Assembly (NCBI GenBank): GCA_019425015.1
Contig: JAHYYJ010000011.1
Location: forward strand, 24,267-88,266
Source of the DNA: Collinsella sp.
Lineage (GTDB): Bacteria > Actinomycetota > Coriobacteriia > Coriobacteriales > Coriobacteriaceae
Direction: 5' to 3'
Length of the DNA: 64,000 nucleotides
The translations under genes were made by a program, and so were the position numbers. Position 1 is the first letter of the stretch; each line of letters starts with the position of its first letter. The notes beneath the pieces are model-generated. The model did not search any database. It was not told the origin of the DNA and worked only from the letters and a program-made list of their open reading frames with translations. Positions 43,518 through 51,916 of this stretch are shown piece by piece.

Positions 43518-43550
43518 AATGTGACAAAGGGACTGTCCCTTTGTCACATT
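43518..43550. repeat. 33-bp near-perfect palindrome between nadA and nadB
   Basis: AATGTGACAAAGGGAC and GTCCCTTTGTCACATT are perfect 16-bp arms around a single T. It sits 3 bp after the nadA stop. The GGGAC core links it to the REP-like elements. Confidence 0.88.
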
Positions 43551-43553
43551 GTT

Positions 43554-44579
43554 CTAGCGCGCTGCGTACTCGAGCATGCGGTCGAGCGTGAGTTTGGCCT
43601 GGTCGGCAGCCTCGTCCGACACGCCGATCTGCACCTCGCCCTCACCCGTCTCCAGGCAGCGCACGAGCTTTTCGAGCGTGATGAGATCCATGTTGACGCA
43701 GGTGGGCTGCACCGCGGGGAAGTAGAACTTCTTGCCGGTGCCCCGGCAGCGGCGCTCGAGCTCGTAGAGCACGCCGCGGACCGTCACGATAATGAACTCG
43801 CTCGCGTCGGACTCCTCGGCATACCTGATGATGCCGGCGGTGGAGCCGATGTAGTCGGCCTCGGCCAGAACGTCGGCCTTGCACTCGGGGTGCGCCAGCA
43901 CGAGCGCGTCGGGGTGGGCCTCCGTCGCGTCGACGATCTGCTCGACGGTGATGATGTGATGGCGTGGGCAGTAGCCGTTGTTGAGGATGACGTGCTTTTG
44001 CGGCACCTGCTCGGCTACGAAGCGTCCCAGGTTTTGGTCGGGAATGAACAGGATATGCTGCTGCGGCAGCTCGGACACGATCTTAACGGCGTTGGAACTG
44101 GTGACGCACACGTCGCTCCAGCTCTTGATCTCGACCGTGGAGTTGACGTAGCAGACCACGGCAAGGTCGTCACCGTACTCGGCGCGCGCCGCGTCGACCG
44201 TCTCACGCTTGACCATGTGCGCCATGGGGCAGTCCGCGCCCGGCTCGGGCAGCAGCACGGTCTTGGTGGGGCTGAGCAGCTTGGCACTCTCGCCCATAAA
44301 CTCCACGCCGCACAGCACGATGGTCTGCTGCGGCAGGCTCTTGGCAAGCTTTGCCAGGTAAAAGCTGTCGCCGACGTAATCAGCCACGGCCTGTACCTCG
44401 GGCGCCACGTAATAGTGCGCTAGGATCACCGCGTCACGTTGGGTTTTTAGTTGTTGAATGGCCTCGACAAGCTCTGCGGGCACCAGTGCCGCGCGCTCCG
44501 TTGCCGTCGTTGCCGATGCTAGGCCGGCCGCGATATCGCGTGCAAGCTCCGACGCATCCATGTTCGCGCTCTGTGCCAT
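43554..44579 (-). CDS. nadA: Quinolinate synthase
   Basis: A 341-aa [4Fe-4S] enzyme condensing iminoaspartate with dihydroxyacetone phosphate to quinolinate. Candidate cluster cysteines lie in VLCGVEFMGES, AHPECKADV and PTCVNMDLITL. Other family stretches: ILAHYYVAPEVQ, VCYVNSTVEIKSWSD and LFIPDQNLG. ATG at 44579 is preferred over an adjacent TTG. It heads the nadABC-niaR operon and begins 36 bp after the predicted -10 box. Confidence 0.96.
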   Translation of the reverse strand: MAQSANMDASELARDIAAGLASATTATERAALVPAELVEAIQQLKTQRDAVILAHYYVAPEVQAVADYVGDSFYLAKLAKSLPQQTIVLCGVEFMGESAKLLSPTKTVLLPEPGADCPMAHMVKRETVDAARAEYGDDLAVVCYVNSTVEIKSWSDVCVTSSNAVKIVSELPQQHILFIPDQNLGRFVAEQVPQKHVILNNGYCPRHHIITVEQIVDATEAHPDALVLAHPECKADVLAEADYIGSTAGIIRYAEESDASEFIIVTVRGVLYELERRCRGTGKKFYFPAVQPTCVNMDLITLEKLVRCLETGEGEVQIGVSDEAADQAKLTLDRMLEYAAR

Positions 44580-44614
44580 CAAGGCCCCTCTCTTTTGGCG
44601 AATCTTGGGGCTTT

Positions 44615-44664
44615 AGTATGACACCTAGGTTTACAGCTGACAAGACAGCTGTAAACCTAGGTGT
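44615..44664 (-). promoter_or_regulatory. nad operon promoter overlapped by a 19-bp inverted repeat
   Basis: ACACCTAGGTTTACAGCTG (44621-44639) and CAGCTGTAAACCTAGGTGT (44646-44664) are perfect inverted arms with a 6-nt centre. On the nadA strand TTGTCA (44643-44638), a 17-bp spacer and CATACT (44620-44615) make a promoter whose spacer and -35 lie inside the repeat. Binding by the NiaR repressor encoded in the operon would block it. Confidence 0.75.
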
Positions 44665-44872
44665 AAAGTTGAAATAAAGATTCAATCATGCGGCAGGTCC
44701 ATTTTCGAACTGGCAAGCTGAGGATAGCCGAGCTCTCGATAGCGCAGGAGGCATCTTTCGCCACCGCAATACCGCTCGGCGCGAGTTGCGCGACGTGGGG
44801 CGCAAATGGGACACGCCTCCGCGAGCGGTCCGCACCCAATGTGGCAAAATCGAACTACTAAGGGGGCTCAGA

Positions 44873-45595
44873 ATGCTCAAGATTATTGCCTGCGACGACG
44901 ACGTCGCTTTTCTAGATAGACTGCACCGGATGATCGACCGTTGGTCGAGCGAGACGGGCACGGCGGTCGATGTTGCGCTCGTCACGCGCGGCGAGGACCT
45001 GCTGGCCCGCCATGCCGCATCGCGCGCCGACATCATCTTGCTCGATATGATCATGCCGCTCGTCAACGGCATGGACACCGCGCGCGAATTGCGCCAGGCC
45101 GATACCGCCGTGCGTCTGGTGTTTCTCACCTCATCGCCCGAGTTTGCACTGGAGTCCTACGAGGTCCGCGCCTTCGATTATCTGCTCAAGCCCGTGGCTT
45201 ACGAACGCCTAGCGCAGTTGCTCGACGAGCTTTCGAGCATGCGCCCGGCGGCAACCGACGAGCTCGTGATCAAAACTTCCTTTGGCTACCACGCCCTGCG
45301 CCTGTCCGACATCGAATATGCCGAGGCGCGCAACAAGCACGTGGTCTTCCACCTGCGCGACGGACGCGATATCGAGGCACTTGAGTCGTTCCGCAGCGTC
45401 GAAGACCGTTTGGCGCAAAATGCCACCTTCTTTAAATGCCACCGCAGCTACCAGGTCAACCTGCGCAATATCGATCACTTTGACCGCACGGACATCGTCA
45501 TGCGCTCGGGCGCGTGCATCCCGCTTTCGCGCAGCTGCAAGCAGGGATTCCAAGACGCCTACTTTGCGGTGCGCTTTGAGGGTGGGAGACACTGA
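44873..45595 (+). CDS. LytTR-family response regulator
   Basis: A 240-aa protein: receiver domain (1-120) with acidic pocket Asp8-Asp9 and phospho-acceptor Asp near 55 (IILLDMIMP), Thr/Ser and Lys in FLTSS and DYLLKPV; then a LytTR DNA-binding domain (about 135-238, FFKCHRSYQVNLRNID). This is the AgrA/VirR class, often controlling virulence, bacteriocins or membrane functions. ATG at 44873 follows GGGGG. Its stop overlaps the sensor kinase start (TGATG). Confidence 0.93.
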   Translation: MLKIIACDDDVAFLDRLHRMIDRWSSETGTAVDVALVTRGEDLLARHAASRADIILLDMIMPLVNGMDTARELRQADTAVRLVFLTSSPEFALESYEVRAFDYLLKPVAYERLAQLLDELSSMRPAATDELVIKTSFGYHALRLSDIEYAEARNKHVVFHLRDGRDIEALESFRSVEDRLAQNATFFKCHRSYQVNLRNIDHFDRTDIVMRSGACIPLSRSCKQGFQDAYFAVRFEGGRH

Positions 45596-46872
45596 TGGTC
45601 TCCACGGTCGAAATGATCCTTTGGGCAATCCACCACGCCACGACGCTGCTCTTTGGCGTCTTTGCCTCGGCGGCGCTGTGCGGTGTCGAGATCAACCGGC
45701 GTCATGCGCTTGAACTGGTGCTGGTCGGTGCCGTAACTGGATGCGCATTTGGCCTCGCCAATGCCGTCGGCGGCGAGCTTTTCGCCCGCCAGGTATATCC
45801 ACTCGTCGTGCATCTGCCGCTCGTCATCTATTTGTGCGCGCGCTACCGCCTGAGCCCGCTGCTTGCCGTACTCGGCATTACGAGTGCCTATCTGAGCTGC
45901 CAGTTCAGCAATTGGATGGGCATTGCCGCATTTGCCGCAACCGATTCTCAGATCGCGTACTATCTGGCGCGCATCGCGACCACACTCGCCGTCTTTGCCG
46001 TCCTGTTGCATTGGGCCGGCGACATCGGTCCGCGCTTGGCGATTAAAAGCACCACCGAGCTGGGCATCCTTTTAATCCTGCCGCTCGTCTATTACGTCTT
46101 TGACTATGCCACCAACGTCTACACCACGCTGTTCCACTCGGGCTCGGTGGTGACGGTTGAGTTTTTGGCATTTGCGCTCTGTGCCTTCTATCTTATGTTT
46201 CTTGCCGTTTACCTGCGCGAATACGAAGAAAAGGAAACCGCCGAGCGAGAGCGCTGGATGCTCGAAACCCGCGACAGCGCCGCCATCAAAGAGCTCGAGG
46301 CTTGGCGTCAATCTGGGCGCGAGCTGTCGATTCTTCGCCACGATATGCGCCACTTCCTACGCGGCCTGGCCGCTTTAATTGAGGAGGGCCACACCGACGA
46401 GGCGCTCAAACGCATCGATGAACTCTGCGAAGTCGGCGATCGCACCGCCGTACGCCGCTTCTGCGCCAACGAGACCGTAAACATCGCGCTTTCGTCATTT
46501 AACTCGGATATCAATAGAAACGGCATTACCGCCAACCTGCGCGCCGCCGTACCCGAAACCATCCACGTAGGTGACGCCGACCTGTTTAGCGTGCTCTCAA
46601 ATGCCTTGGAAAACGCTATCACCGCTGCAAGCGCCGCACCCCAAGGAAAGCGATTCGTCGACTTTGACCTGCGATTAGAGGACGGCCAGCTGCTGCTGTT
46701 AGTTTCCAACACGTTTGACCGCGCGCCGCGCATGGTCGACGGCATGCCCGTAGCCGGGCACACCGGACACGGCTTTGGAACCAAGAGCATTAAGCTTGCC
46801 GTCGAACGCATGAACGGCAACTGCCAGTTCCGCATTAACGGCGATCGGTTTGAGCTGCGCGCTGTGATGTAG
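45595..46872 (+). CDS. GHKL-family sensor histidine kinase (AgrC-like)
   Basis: A 425-aa membrane kinase: six or so hydrophobic segments (1-200), a short coiled linker, a histidine in SILRHDMRHFLRG (about residue 248), N-box-like SVLSNALENAITAA and glycine-rich GHGFGTKSIK. It lacks the usual HisKA and belongs to the HPK10/AgrC class. It pairs with the LytTR regulator. No small peptide or AgrB-like gene is visible nearby, so the signal is unknown. Confidence 0.92.
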   Translation: MVSTVEMILWAIHHATTLLFGVFASAALCGVEINRRHALELVLVGAVTGCAFGLANAVGGELFARQVYPLVVHLPLVIYLCARYRLSPLLAVLGITSAYLSCQFSNWMGIAAFAATDSQIAYYLARIATTLAVFAVLLHWAGDIGPRLAIKSTTELGILLILPLVYYVFDYATNVYTTLFHSGSVVTVEFLAFALCAFYLMFLAVYLREYEEKETAERERWMLETRDSAAIKELEAWRQSGRELSILRHDMRHFLRGLAALIEEGHTDEALKRIDELCEVGDRTAVRRFCANETVNIALSSFNSDINRNGITANLRAAVPETIHVGDADLFSVLSNALENAITAASAAPQGKRFVDFDLRLEDGQLLLLVSNTFDRAPRMVDGMPVAGHTGHGFGTKSIKLAVERMNGNCQFRINGDRFELRAVM

Positions 46873-46936
46873 AAGTGCGGCGCCGATCTCGAGGCGTGCC
46901 TTGCCCGCCAGACAATCGCTCGCCGGCGCTAATCCG

Positions 46937-47512
46937 CTACAGCGGAGCGGCCGCCGGGGTCAGCTGCTTGATGTATGCCCACATGCGCTGCTTGGCGGCT
47001 TTGTCAGTTAGCGCCGCCTCAAAACCGTCGAGCGCGAGCACGCGGCGACCCTGCACATGGGCGACCAAGCCGGGCTTGAGCATGGCGGTGTCGAAGTCAT
47101 CGATCGCCACGAGCATATCGGCGTAGGTCTCGCGCATGGCGTCAGCCGCGTTGTTGTCGAGCAGTAGCACCGCCTCGGGATCCAAAGCCTCAAGCGCCTC
47201 GCGGAACAGCTCGCACGGCAGAGTCTCGCCCACCGCGACCGCTCCGTCACCCACGCCGGCGACGCTTGCCAGCACGCAAAAATCCTCGGGCGCGTAGCCG
47301 ATGGCCCCAAGCGCCTTGCGCAACGCCGTGCCATCCGGGCCGGCAGCAAGCTCGCCACCCGAACGCTCGGCGTCGTCCAAATCGCCTTTGACCAGAACGA
47401 TCGGCGAGCACGCGTTGCCCGCGATACGCACGCCACGGACCGCAAGCGATGTGAGCTCCTGCTCGGCCGCCTGGGCGATGGCTTCTTTTTTCTGGCTTTG
47501 TGACGTGGACAT
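46937..47512 (-). CDS. Conserved-looking cytosolic protein, function unknown
   Basis: A 191-aa protein starting MSTSQSQKKEAIAQAAEQ, rich in Ala, Leu and Asp, without membrane segments. Stretches that might be diagnostic are GNACSPIVLVKGDLDDAERS, FCVLASVAGVGDGAVAVG, LDPEAVLLLDNNAADAMRE and VQGRRVLALDGFEAAL. The layout faintly recalls uracil-DNA glycosylase-fold proteins, but the catalytic motifs I know are not present, so I do not assign it. ATG at 47512 is preferred over an extension to 47542. It is convergent with the kinase gene and divergent from thioredoxin. Confidence 0.7.
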   Translation of the reverse strand: MSTSQSQKKEAIAQAAEQELTSLAVRGVRIAGNACSPIVLVKGDLDDAERSGGELAAGPDGTALRKALGAIGYAPEDFCVLASVAGVGDGAVAVGETLPCELFREALEALDPEAVLLLDNNAADAMRETYADMLVAIDDFDTAMLKPGLVAHVQGRRVLALDGFEAALTDKAAKQRMWAYIKQLTPAAAPL

Positions 47513-47648
47513 GCGCTCTCCAATCGTTTGCGTGCCCACCATTATATAAAAGAGCTGCCCGCGAGTGGTTGCTTTGCGGGCGGCTGGGTATAAGCACGGT
47601 CGTACTGAGTTTTACGCGGCCGAGCCGCGTCGCATTATGGAGGTCACC

Positions 47649-47969
47649 ATGGCTGGCATTAATCAGATTACCCCCGAGAACTTCGATTCCATCGTTAACG
47701 ACAGCCTGCCCGTGCTGGTTGATTTTTGGGCACCGTGGTGCGGTCCCTGTCGATCCCTCTCGCCCATCGTTGACGAGGTTGCCGATGAGCTGGCGGGCAA
47801 GCTTGCCGTTGCCAAATGCAATGTCGACGACAACCAGGACCTGGCCATGAAGTATGGCGTCATGAGCATCCCCACGCTGATTGTGTTTAAGAACGGCGAG
47901 GAGATTGACCGCTCGGTTGGCGCTCTACCCAAGGCGAGGCTGCAGGCGCTGCTGGAGAAGCATCTGTAA
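47649..47969 (+). CDS. trxA: Thioredoxin
   Basis: A 106-aa thioredoxin with active site WAPWCGPCRS (CGPC at about residues 31-34), the cis-proline in SIPTLIVFKNG, and the usual length. It reduces protein disulphides using thioredoxin reductase, which is not encoded here. ATG at 47649 follows GGAGGTCACC; the frame extends 28 codons upstream without support. A terminator lies about 110 bp after the stop. Confidence 0.97.
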   Translation: MAGINQITPENFDSIVNDSLPVLVDFWAPWCGPCRSLSPIVDEVADELAGKLAVAKCNVDDNQDLAMKYGVMSIPTLIVFKNGEEIDRSVGALPKARLQALLEKHL

Positions 47970-48080
47970 TACGCTTGTTACTTACTCGCCGTCTATGAGC
48001 GCTTTTGCACCGCTCGCCGGACTTCTGGATGCACCGAGTGCAACCACGGATAGTATGGTAGTCACAAACAGCCCCCAGTG

Positions 48081-48117
48081 AACGGGTGCGGGTCGCACAG
48101 ACTCGTACCCGTTTTCT
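48081..48117 (+). terminator. Terminator downstream of trxA
   Basis: AACGGGTGCGGG and CTCGTACCCGTT pair with two G-U pairs around a 9-nt loop, followed by TTCTT. It is about 110 bp beyond the trxA stop and ends before the next operon. Confidence 0.7.
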
Positions 48118-48190
48118 TATGCAACTGCGCGCAGAGCGGGCGTAGTAAAATCTGAACCACTGAACTGCCCCATACAAAAGGAGATTTCCC

Positions 48191-48439
48191 ATGCATGATG
48201 TTGGAATGAACATGAGTCAGCTTGCCATGAGCGTCAAACAGGTCGACGACACCATCGAGCTCGCTCATGAGTGGAGCCATCAGCTGCTGCATGCGACCGA
48301 GAATTTTGACATGGAGCGCATCGGCGCCAAGCTCGAGGCCGCCATGGCCGCGCTGCACGAGGCGCATGACGCGCTCGAGGGCTACGAGGAAGCCATCGAG
48401 GCCGACCACAACTCCGTCGGCTCCGTGAAGCTGGTGTAA
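48191..48439 (+). CDS. Small helical protein encoded with nikR
   Basis: An 82-aa, probably all-helical acidic protein with seven histidines and five methionines (MHDVGMNMSQLAMSVKQVDD; later EWSHQLLHATENFDMERIG). GGAGATTTCCC precedes the ATG. Its stop is 1 bp from the nikR GTG, so the two are co-translated. His/Met content and position suggest metal handling or a structural helper for nickel regulation, but no family is recognised. Confidence 0.7.
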   Translation: MHDVGMNMSQLAMSVKQVDDTIELAHEWSHQLLHATENFDMERIGAKLEAAMAALHEAHDALEGYEEAIEADHNSVGSVKLV

Positions 48440-48440
48440 C

Positions 48441-48953
48441 GTGGCCGAACATGAGCACGGCTGCGGGTACGAGCACGAGCATCCGCACGGGGCGGACGGT
48501 GACGCAGGCTGCCACTGTAGTGGCTCCGGCTCCGAGCTGGTCCGCTTTTCGGTTACCGCACCGGACGACCTGCTGCGCCGTTTTGACGAACAGATCGCGC
48601 GCCGCGGCGACGTGGCCAACCGCTCCGAGGCCGTGCGCGACCTGATTCGCGCCTCGATCGCCAAAGAGCAGATGCGCACGCCCGATGAGCATGTTATCGG
48701 GTCGCTCACCATGATCTACGACCACCATACCGGCGACCTGACGCGCCGTCTGGACGAAGTGCAGCACGACTACACCGACGAGATCGTATCGACCATGCAC
48801 GTACATCTGGATCACCACAACTGCTTGGAGATCCTGGCGCTCAAGGGTCGCGGCGAGCGCGTCTACGAACTGTCCGACCGCCTGCTGGGCCTGCGCGGCG
48901 TTAAGCACGGCGAGCTCACGTGCGCCGCCACCAAGCAGAGCCTGGGGCTGTAG
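48441..48953 (+). CDS. nikR: Nickel-responsive repressor NikR with His/Cys-rich N-terminus
   Basis: A 170-aa ribbon-helix-helix regulator. The RHH domain is at about 32-75 (LVRFSVTAPDDLLRRFDE; NRSEAVRDLIR). The C-terminal ACT-like nickel domain has the ligand region STMHVHLDHHNCLEILAL. Classical NikR is about 135 aa; here a 30-residue leader rich in His and Cys (HEHGCGYEHEHPHG, GCHC) precedes it and could bind metal. GTG start. It sits upstream of hypFCDE and probably controls nickel uptake or hydrogenase genes. Confidence 0.93.
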   Translation: MAEHEHGCGYEHEHPHGADGDAGCHCSGSGSELVRFSVTAPDDLLRRFDEQIARRGDVANRSEAVRDLIRASIAKEQMRTPDEHVIGSLTMIYDHHTGDLTRRLDEVQHDYTDEIVSTMHVHLDHHNCLEILALKGRGERVYELSDRLLGLRGVKHGELTCAATKQSLGL

Positions 48954-48976
48954 CGGGATTTCCCGCAGCGCACCTG

Positions 48977-49047
48977 CCAAAAAGGGACAGGTTTGTTTTG
49001 GCAGGTTTAGAAGTTTTACCTACCAAAATAAACCTGTCCCTTTTTGG
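48977..49047. repeat. 71-bp head-to-head REP-like hairpin between nikR and hypF
   Basis: Outer arms CCAAAAAGGGACAGGTTT (48977-48994) and AAACCTGTCCCTTTTTGG (49030-49047) pair perfectly. Each half is also a unit with CCAAAA/TTTTGG stem and 13-nt loop (AGGGACAGGTTTG; TAAACCTGTCCCT). It ends 24 bp before the hypF start. Confidence 0.9.
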
Positions 49048-49070
49048 TCGGTTTTGATGAGGGGTGTCGC

Positions 49071-51524
49071 ATGCGGCATGTGCATATTCATGTGACGGGC
49101 ATTGTGCAGGGCGTTGGCATGCGACCGTTTGTGTATCGCGAGGCCATGGCGCATGGCATTTGCGGATGGGTGCTCAACGCGGGCGACGGCGTGCATATCG
49201 AGGCGCACGCTCCGGCCGATGCGCTCGATGCTTTTGTTGCCGCGCTTTCTGAGCATGCGCCTGCGGCAGCTCACGTTGAGCGAGTCGATATTGCGGATTT
49301 GGAGCCTAGCGGCTGGAGCACTGCCAATGAGCAGGGCTTTCGCATCGTAGCGTCGCAGGATCAGACCGCGCACACGACTCTCGTCTCGCCCGATATCGCC
49401 ACCTGTGACGATTGCCTGCGCGAGCTGTTCGACCCCGCCGATCAGCGCTATCACTACCCTTTTATCAACTGCACCAACTGCGGCCCACGCTTTACCATCA
49501 TCCGGTCGCTGCCGTATGACCGAGCGGCTACCTCGATGGACCGTTTCCCCATGTGCCCCGCCTGCGCCGCAGAGTATGCCAATCCACTCGACCGTCGCTT
49601 TCACGCACAGCCCGATGCCTGCTTTGATTGCGGGCCGCATATTACGTGGCGCGAGGCTGTGAACGGCGATGCGTGCGGGAATTCGTCCGCGACACCGGCC
49701 GTCGGCACCACACGCGAGGCCAGCGACGCTATCATCGAGCGCTGCGTTGAGCTGCTGGCCAGCGGTGGCATCGTCGCCATCAAGGGCCTGGGCGGATTCC
49801 ATCTAGCCTGTGACGCTGCCAACGAGCAGGCGGTGGCCGAGTTGCGCCGTCGCAAACGCCGCAGCAATAAGCCGCTTGCCGTCATGGTGCGCAGCCTTGC
49901 CGATACTGAACGCCTGTGCCATGTCGATGATGCCGAGCGCGACTTGCTGGCCGGCAGCATCCGCCCCATTGTGCTGCTGCGCCGCCGTGTTGTTGGCGAG
50001 GGAGATTCCCCCGACGGCCTTACACTCGCGCCATCCGTCGCGCACGATCTACCCGATCTCGGCGTCATGCTCCCCTATACACCGCTTCAGCATCTGCTGC
50101 TTGCAGCTGCCTCGTCGCATGGCATGCACGCGCTGGTCATGACCAGCGGAAACCTGAGCGAGGAACCTATCGAGACCGACGATGCCCTTGCATGGGAACA
50201 TCTTGTTGCCGCCGGCATCGCCGACGCGCTACTTGGCAACGACCGTGCGATTCTCTCACGCTACGACGACTCCGTGGTACGTGTGGTCGACGGCACCGTC
50301 ATGCCTGTGCGTCGCGCACGCGGATATGCGCCGCAACCGTTGTCGCTGCCGGCGCTCGACGGCACTGCACCCTGCGTGCTCGCCTGCGGGCCGCAGCAAA
50401 AAGCCACGATCGCGCTCACGCGCGAGGACGCCGACGGCCATGTGGCCTGTTTTGTGTCGCAGCATATCGGCGATGTCGAAAACGGCGCGACCTTCGATGC
50501 CTGGAGCGCCGCCCGCGCACGTCTAGAAAACCTCTTTGACCTGACGCCTGCCGCCCTGGCATGCGACATGCATCCCAACTATCTATCGAGCCAGTGGGCG
50601 CGTGAGCGGGCACGGGAGCACAGTCTGCCGCTAATCGAAATCCAGCATCATCATGCGCACATCGCGAGCGTAATGGCAGAGGCGATTGTCGCTGGCCGGA
50701 TTGCGCCTGATGCACGCGTCCTCGGTATTGCCTTCGATGGTACGGGTGCCGGCACCGACGGCACCATATGGGGCGGTGAGTTTCTTATCGCCGGCCTTGC
50801 CGATTTTGAACGCGCCGCGCACCTGCGCACCTGGGCGCTGCCAGGCGGAGCCACATCCGTGCGCGATGCCCGGCGCAATGCCTTTGCCCTGCTGAGCGAG
50901 CTCGGCCTGCTCGAGCATCCGGGTGCCGCGGGGCTATTGGGCACCCTCGACGAGCAAACACGCAGCGTGACAGCCACCATGATCGAGCGCGGCATCAACA
51001 GCCCGCGTACCAGCAGCATGGGTCGTCTCTTTGATGCCGCGGCAGCGATTCTGGGCATCTGCGACAAGGCAACCTACGAAGGCGAACCCGCCATAGAACT
51101 CGAAGCCGCCGCCTGGCGCGCGCTCGACGGTAAGACCGTTCGTCTCGACGGCAATCATACGGGCGTATTCACGTCTGCCGACGACTCCCCCATCTTGGAC
51201 CCCCAACCGCTCATCGAAGCTCTTCTGAATGGAATCGAGGCAGGCGCGCCGGCCGACAGGCTCGCGCTCGACTTCCATATCGCCATCGTGCGCTCTTCGG
51301 CACGAATCGCACGCGAAATCTGCGCGCGCGAAGGCCTCGATACCGTCGCGCTCTCGGGCGGTGTGTTCATGAACCGGCTTTTGCTTCAGCTCCTTACCCA
51401 CGAACTCAAAGACGCCGGTCTTGCCGTCTTGGTCCCCCACGCTGTACCCGCCAACGACGGCTGCATCGCCTACGGTCAGGCCGCCATCGCTCGCGCTCGC
51501 CTCGCGCAGACGGCGTTGCGATAG
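49071..51524 (+). CDS. hypF: Carbamoyltransferase HypF
   Basis: An 817-aa enzyme that makes the cyanide ligands of [NiFe]-hydrogenase from carbamoyl phosphate. Domains in order: acylphosphatase (1-90, VTGIVQGVGMRPFVYRE), zinc fingers (about 105-185, CDDCLREL, NCTNCGPRF, CPACAAEY, CFDCGP), YrdC-like (about 215-410), and Kae1-like C-terminal domain (EIQHHHAHIASVMAE, ALSGGVFMNRLLLQLL). ATG at 49071 follows GAGGGGT. It works with HypE, encoded downstream. Confidence 0.97.
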   Translation: MRHVHIHVTGIVQGVGMRPFVYREAMAHGICGWVLNAGDGVHIEAHAPADALDAFVAALSEHAPAAAHVERVDIADLEPSGWSTANEQGFRIVASQDQTAHTTLVSPDIATCDDCLRELFDPADQRYHYPFINCTNCGPRFTIIRSLPYDRAATSMDRFPMCPACAAEYANPLDRRFHAQPDACFDCGPHITWREAVNGDACGNSSATPAVGTTREASDAIIERCVELLASGGIVAIKGLGGFHLACDAANEQAVAELRRRKRRSNKPLAVMVRSLADTERLCHVDDAERDLLAGSIRPIVLLRRRVVGEGDSPDGLTLAPSVAHDLPDLGVMLPYTPLQHLLLAAASSHGMHALVMTSGNLSEEPIETDDALAWEHLVAAGIADALLGNDRAILSRYDDSVVRVVDGTVMPVRRARGYAPQPLSLPALDGTAPCVLACGPQQKATIALTREDADGHVACFVSQHIGDVENGATFDAWSAARARLENLFDLTPAALACDMHPNYLSSQWARERAREHSLPLIEIQHHHAHIASVMAEAIVAGRIAPDARVLGIAFDGTGAGTDGTIWGGEFLIAGLADFERAAHLRTWALPGGATSVRDARRNAFALLSELGLLEHPGAAGLLGTLDEQTRSVTATMIERGINSPRTSSMGRLFDAAAAILGICDKATYEGEPAIELEAAAWRALDGKTVRLDGNHTGVFTSADDSPILDPQPLIEALLNGIEAGAPADRLALDFHIAIVRSSARIAREICAREGLDTVALSGGVFMNRLLLQLLTHELKDAGLAVLVPHAVPANDGCIAYGQAAIARARLAQTALR

Positions 51525-51655
51525 GCTGTTTTGCCAGCCTGCGCGCCGCCGTCTCACAGGTGTAACGCGTTTGCTCGTGACTCCCGCGAGCGCTACCATC
51601 AACTGATGGGTAATTAGGCGCCTATCCAGCGCAAAACGTATAAAAGGGGAACATT

Positions 51656-51916
51656 ATGTGCCTTGCCGTTCCCGGTAAAGTGGTCAAACGCGACGACGAC
51701 CTTAAGGCGACCGTCGACATGATGGGCATCGAGCGCCCCGTTTCGCTGCGCCTCGTGCCGACGGCACAGGTAGGCGACTATATTCTCGTGCACGCCGGCT
51801 TTGGCATTCAGATTGTCGACGAGCAGGAAGCCCAAGAGACACTCGAGCTCGTCAATACCATGACCGAGCTGGCCAAAGAGGACCAACTCGCCACCAACCC
51901 AGCCGAGGCATACTAG
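51656..51916 (+). CDS. hypC: Hydrogenase maturation chaperone HypC
   Basis: An 86-aa protein beginning MCLAVPGKVV, where Cys2 is the essential ligand of HypC/HupF proteins. It carries the Fe(CN)2CO unit with HypD to the hydrogenase large subunit. AAGGGGAAC precedes the ATG. The stop overlaps the hypD GTG by 1 bp. The length is normal for the family. Confidence 0.96.
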   Translation: MCLAVPGKVVKRDDDLKATVDMMGIERPVSLRLVPTAQVGDYILVHAGFGIQIVDEQEAQETLELVNTMTELAKEDQLATNPAEAY

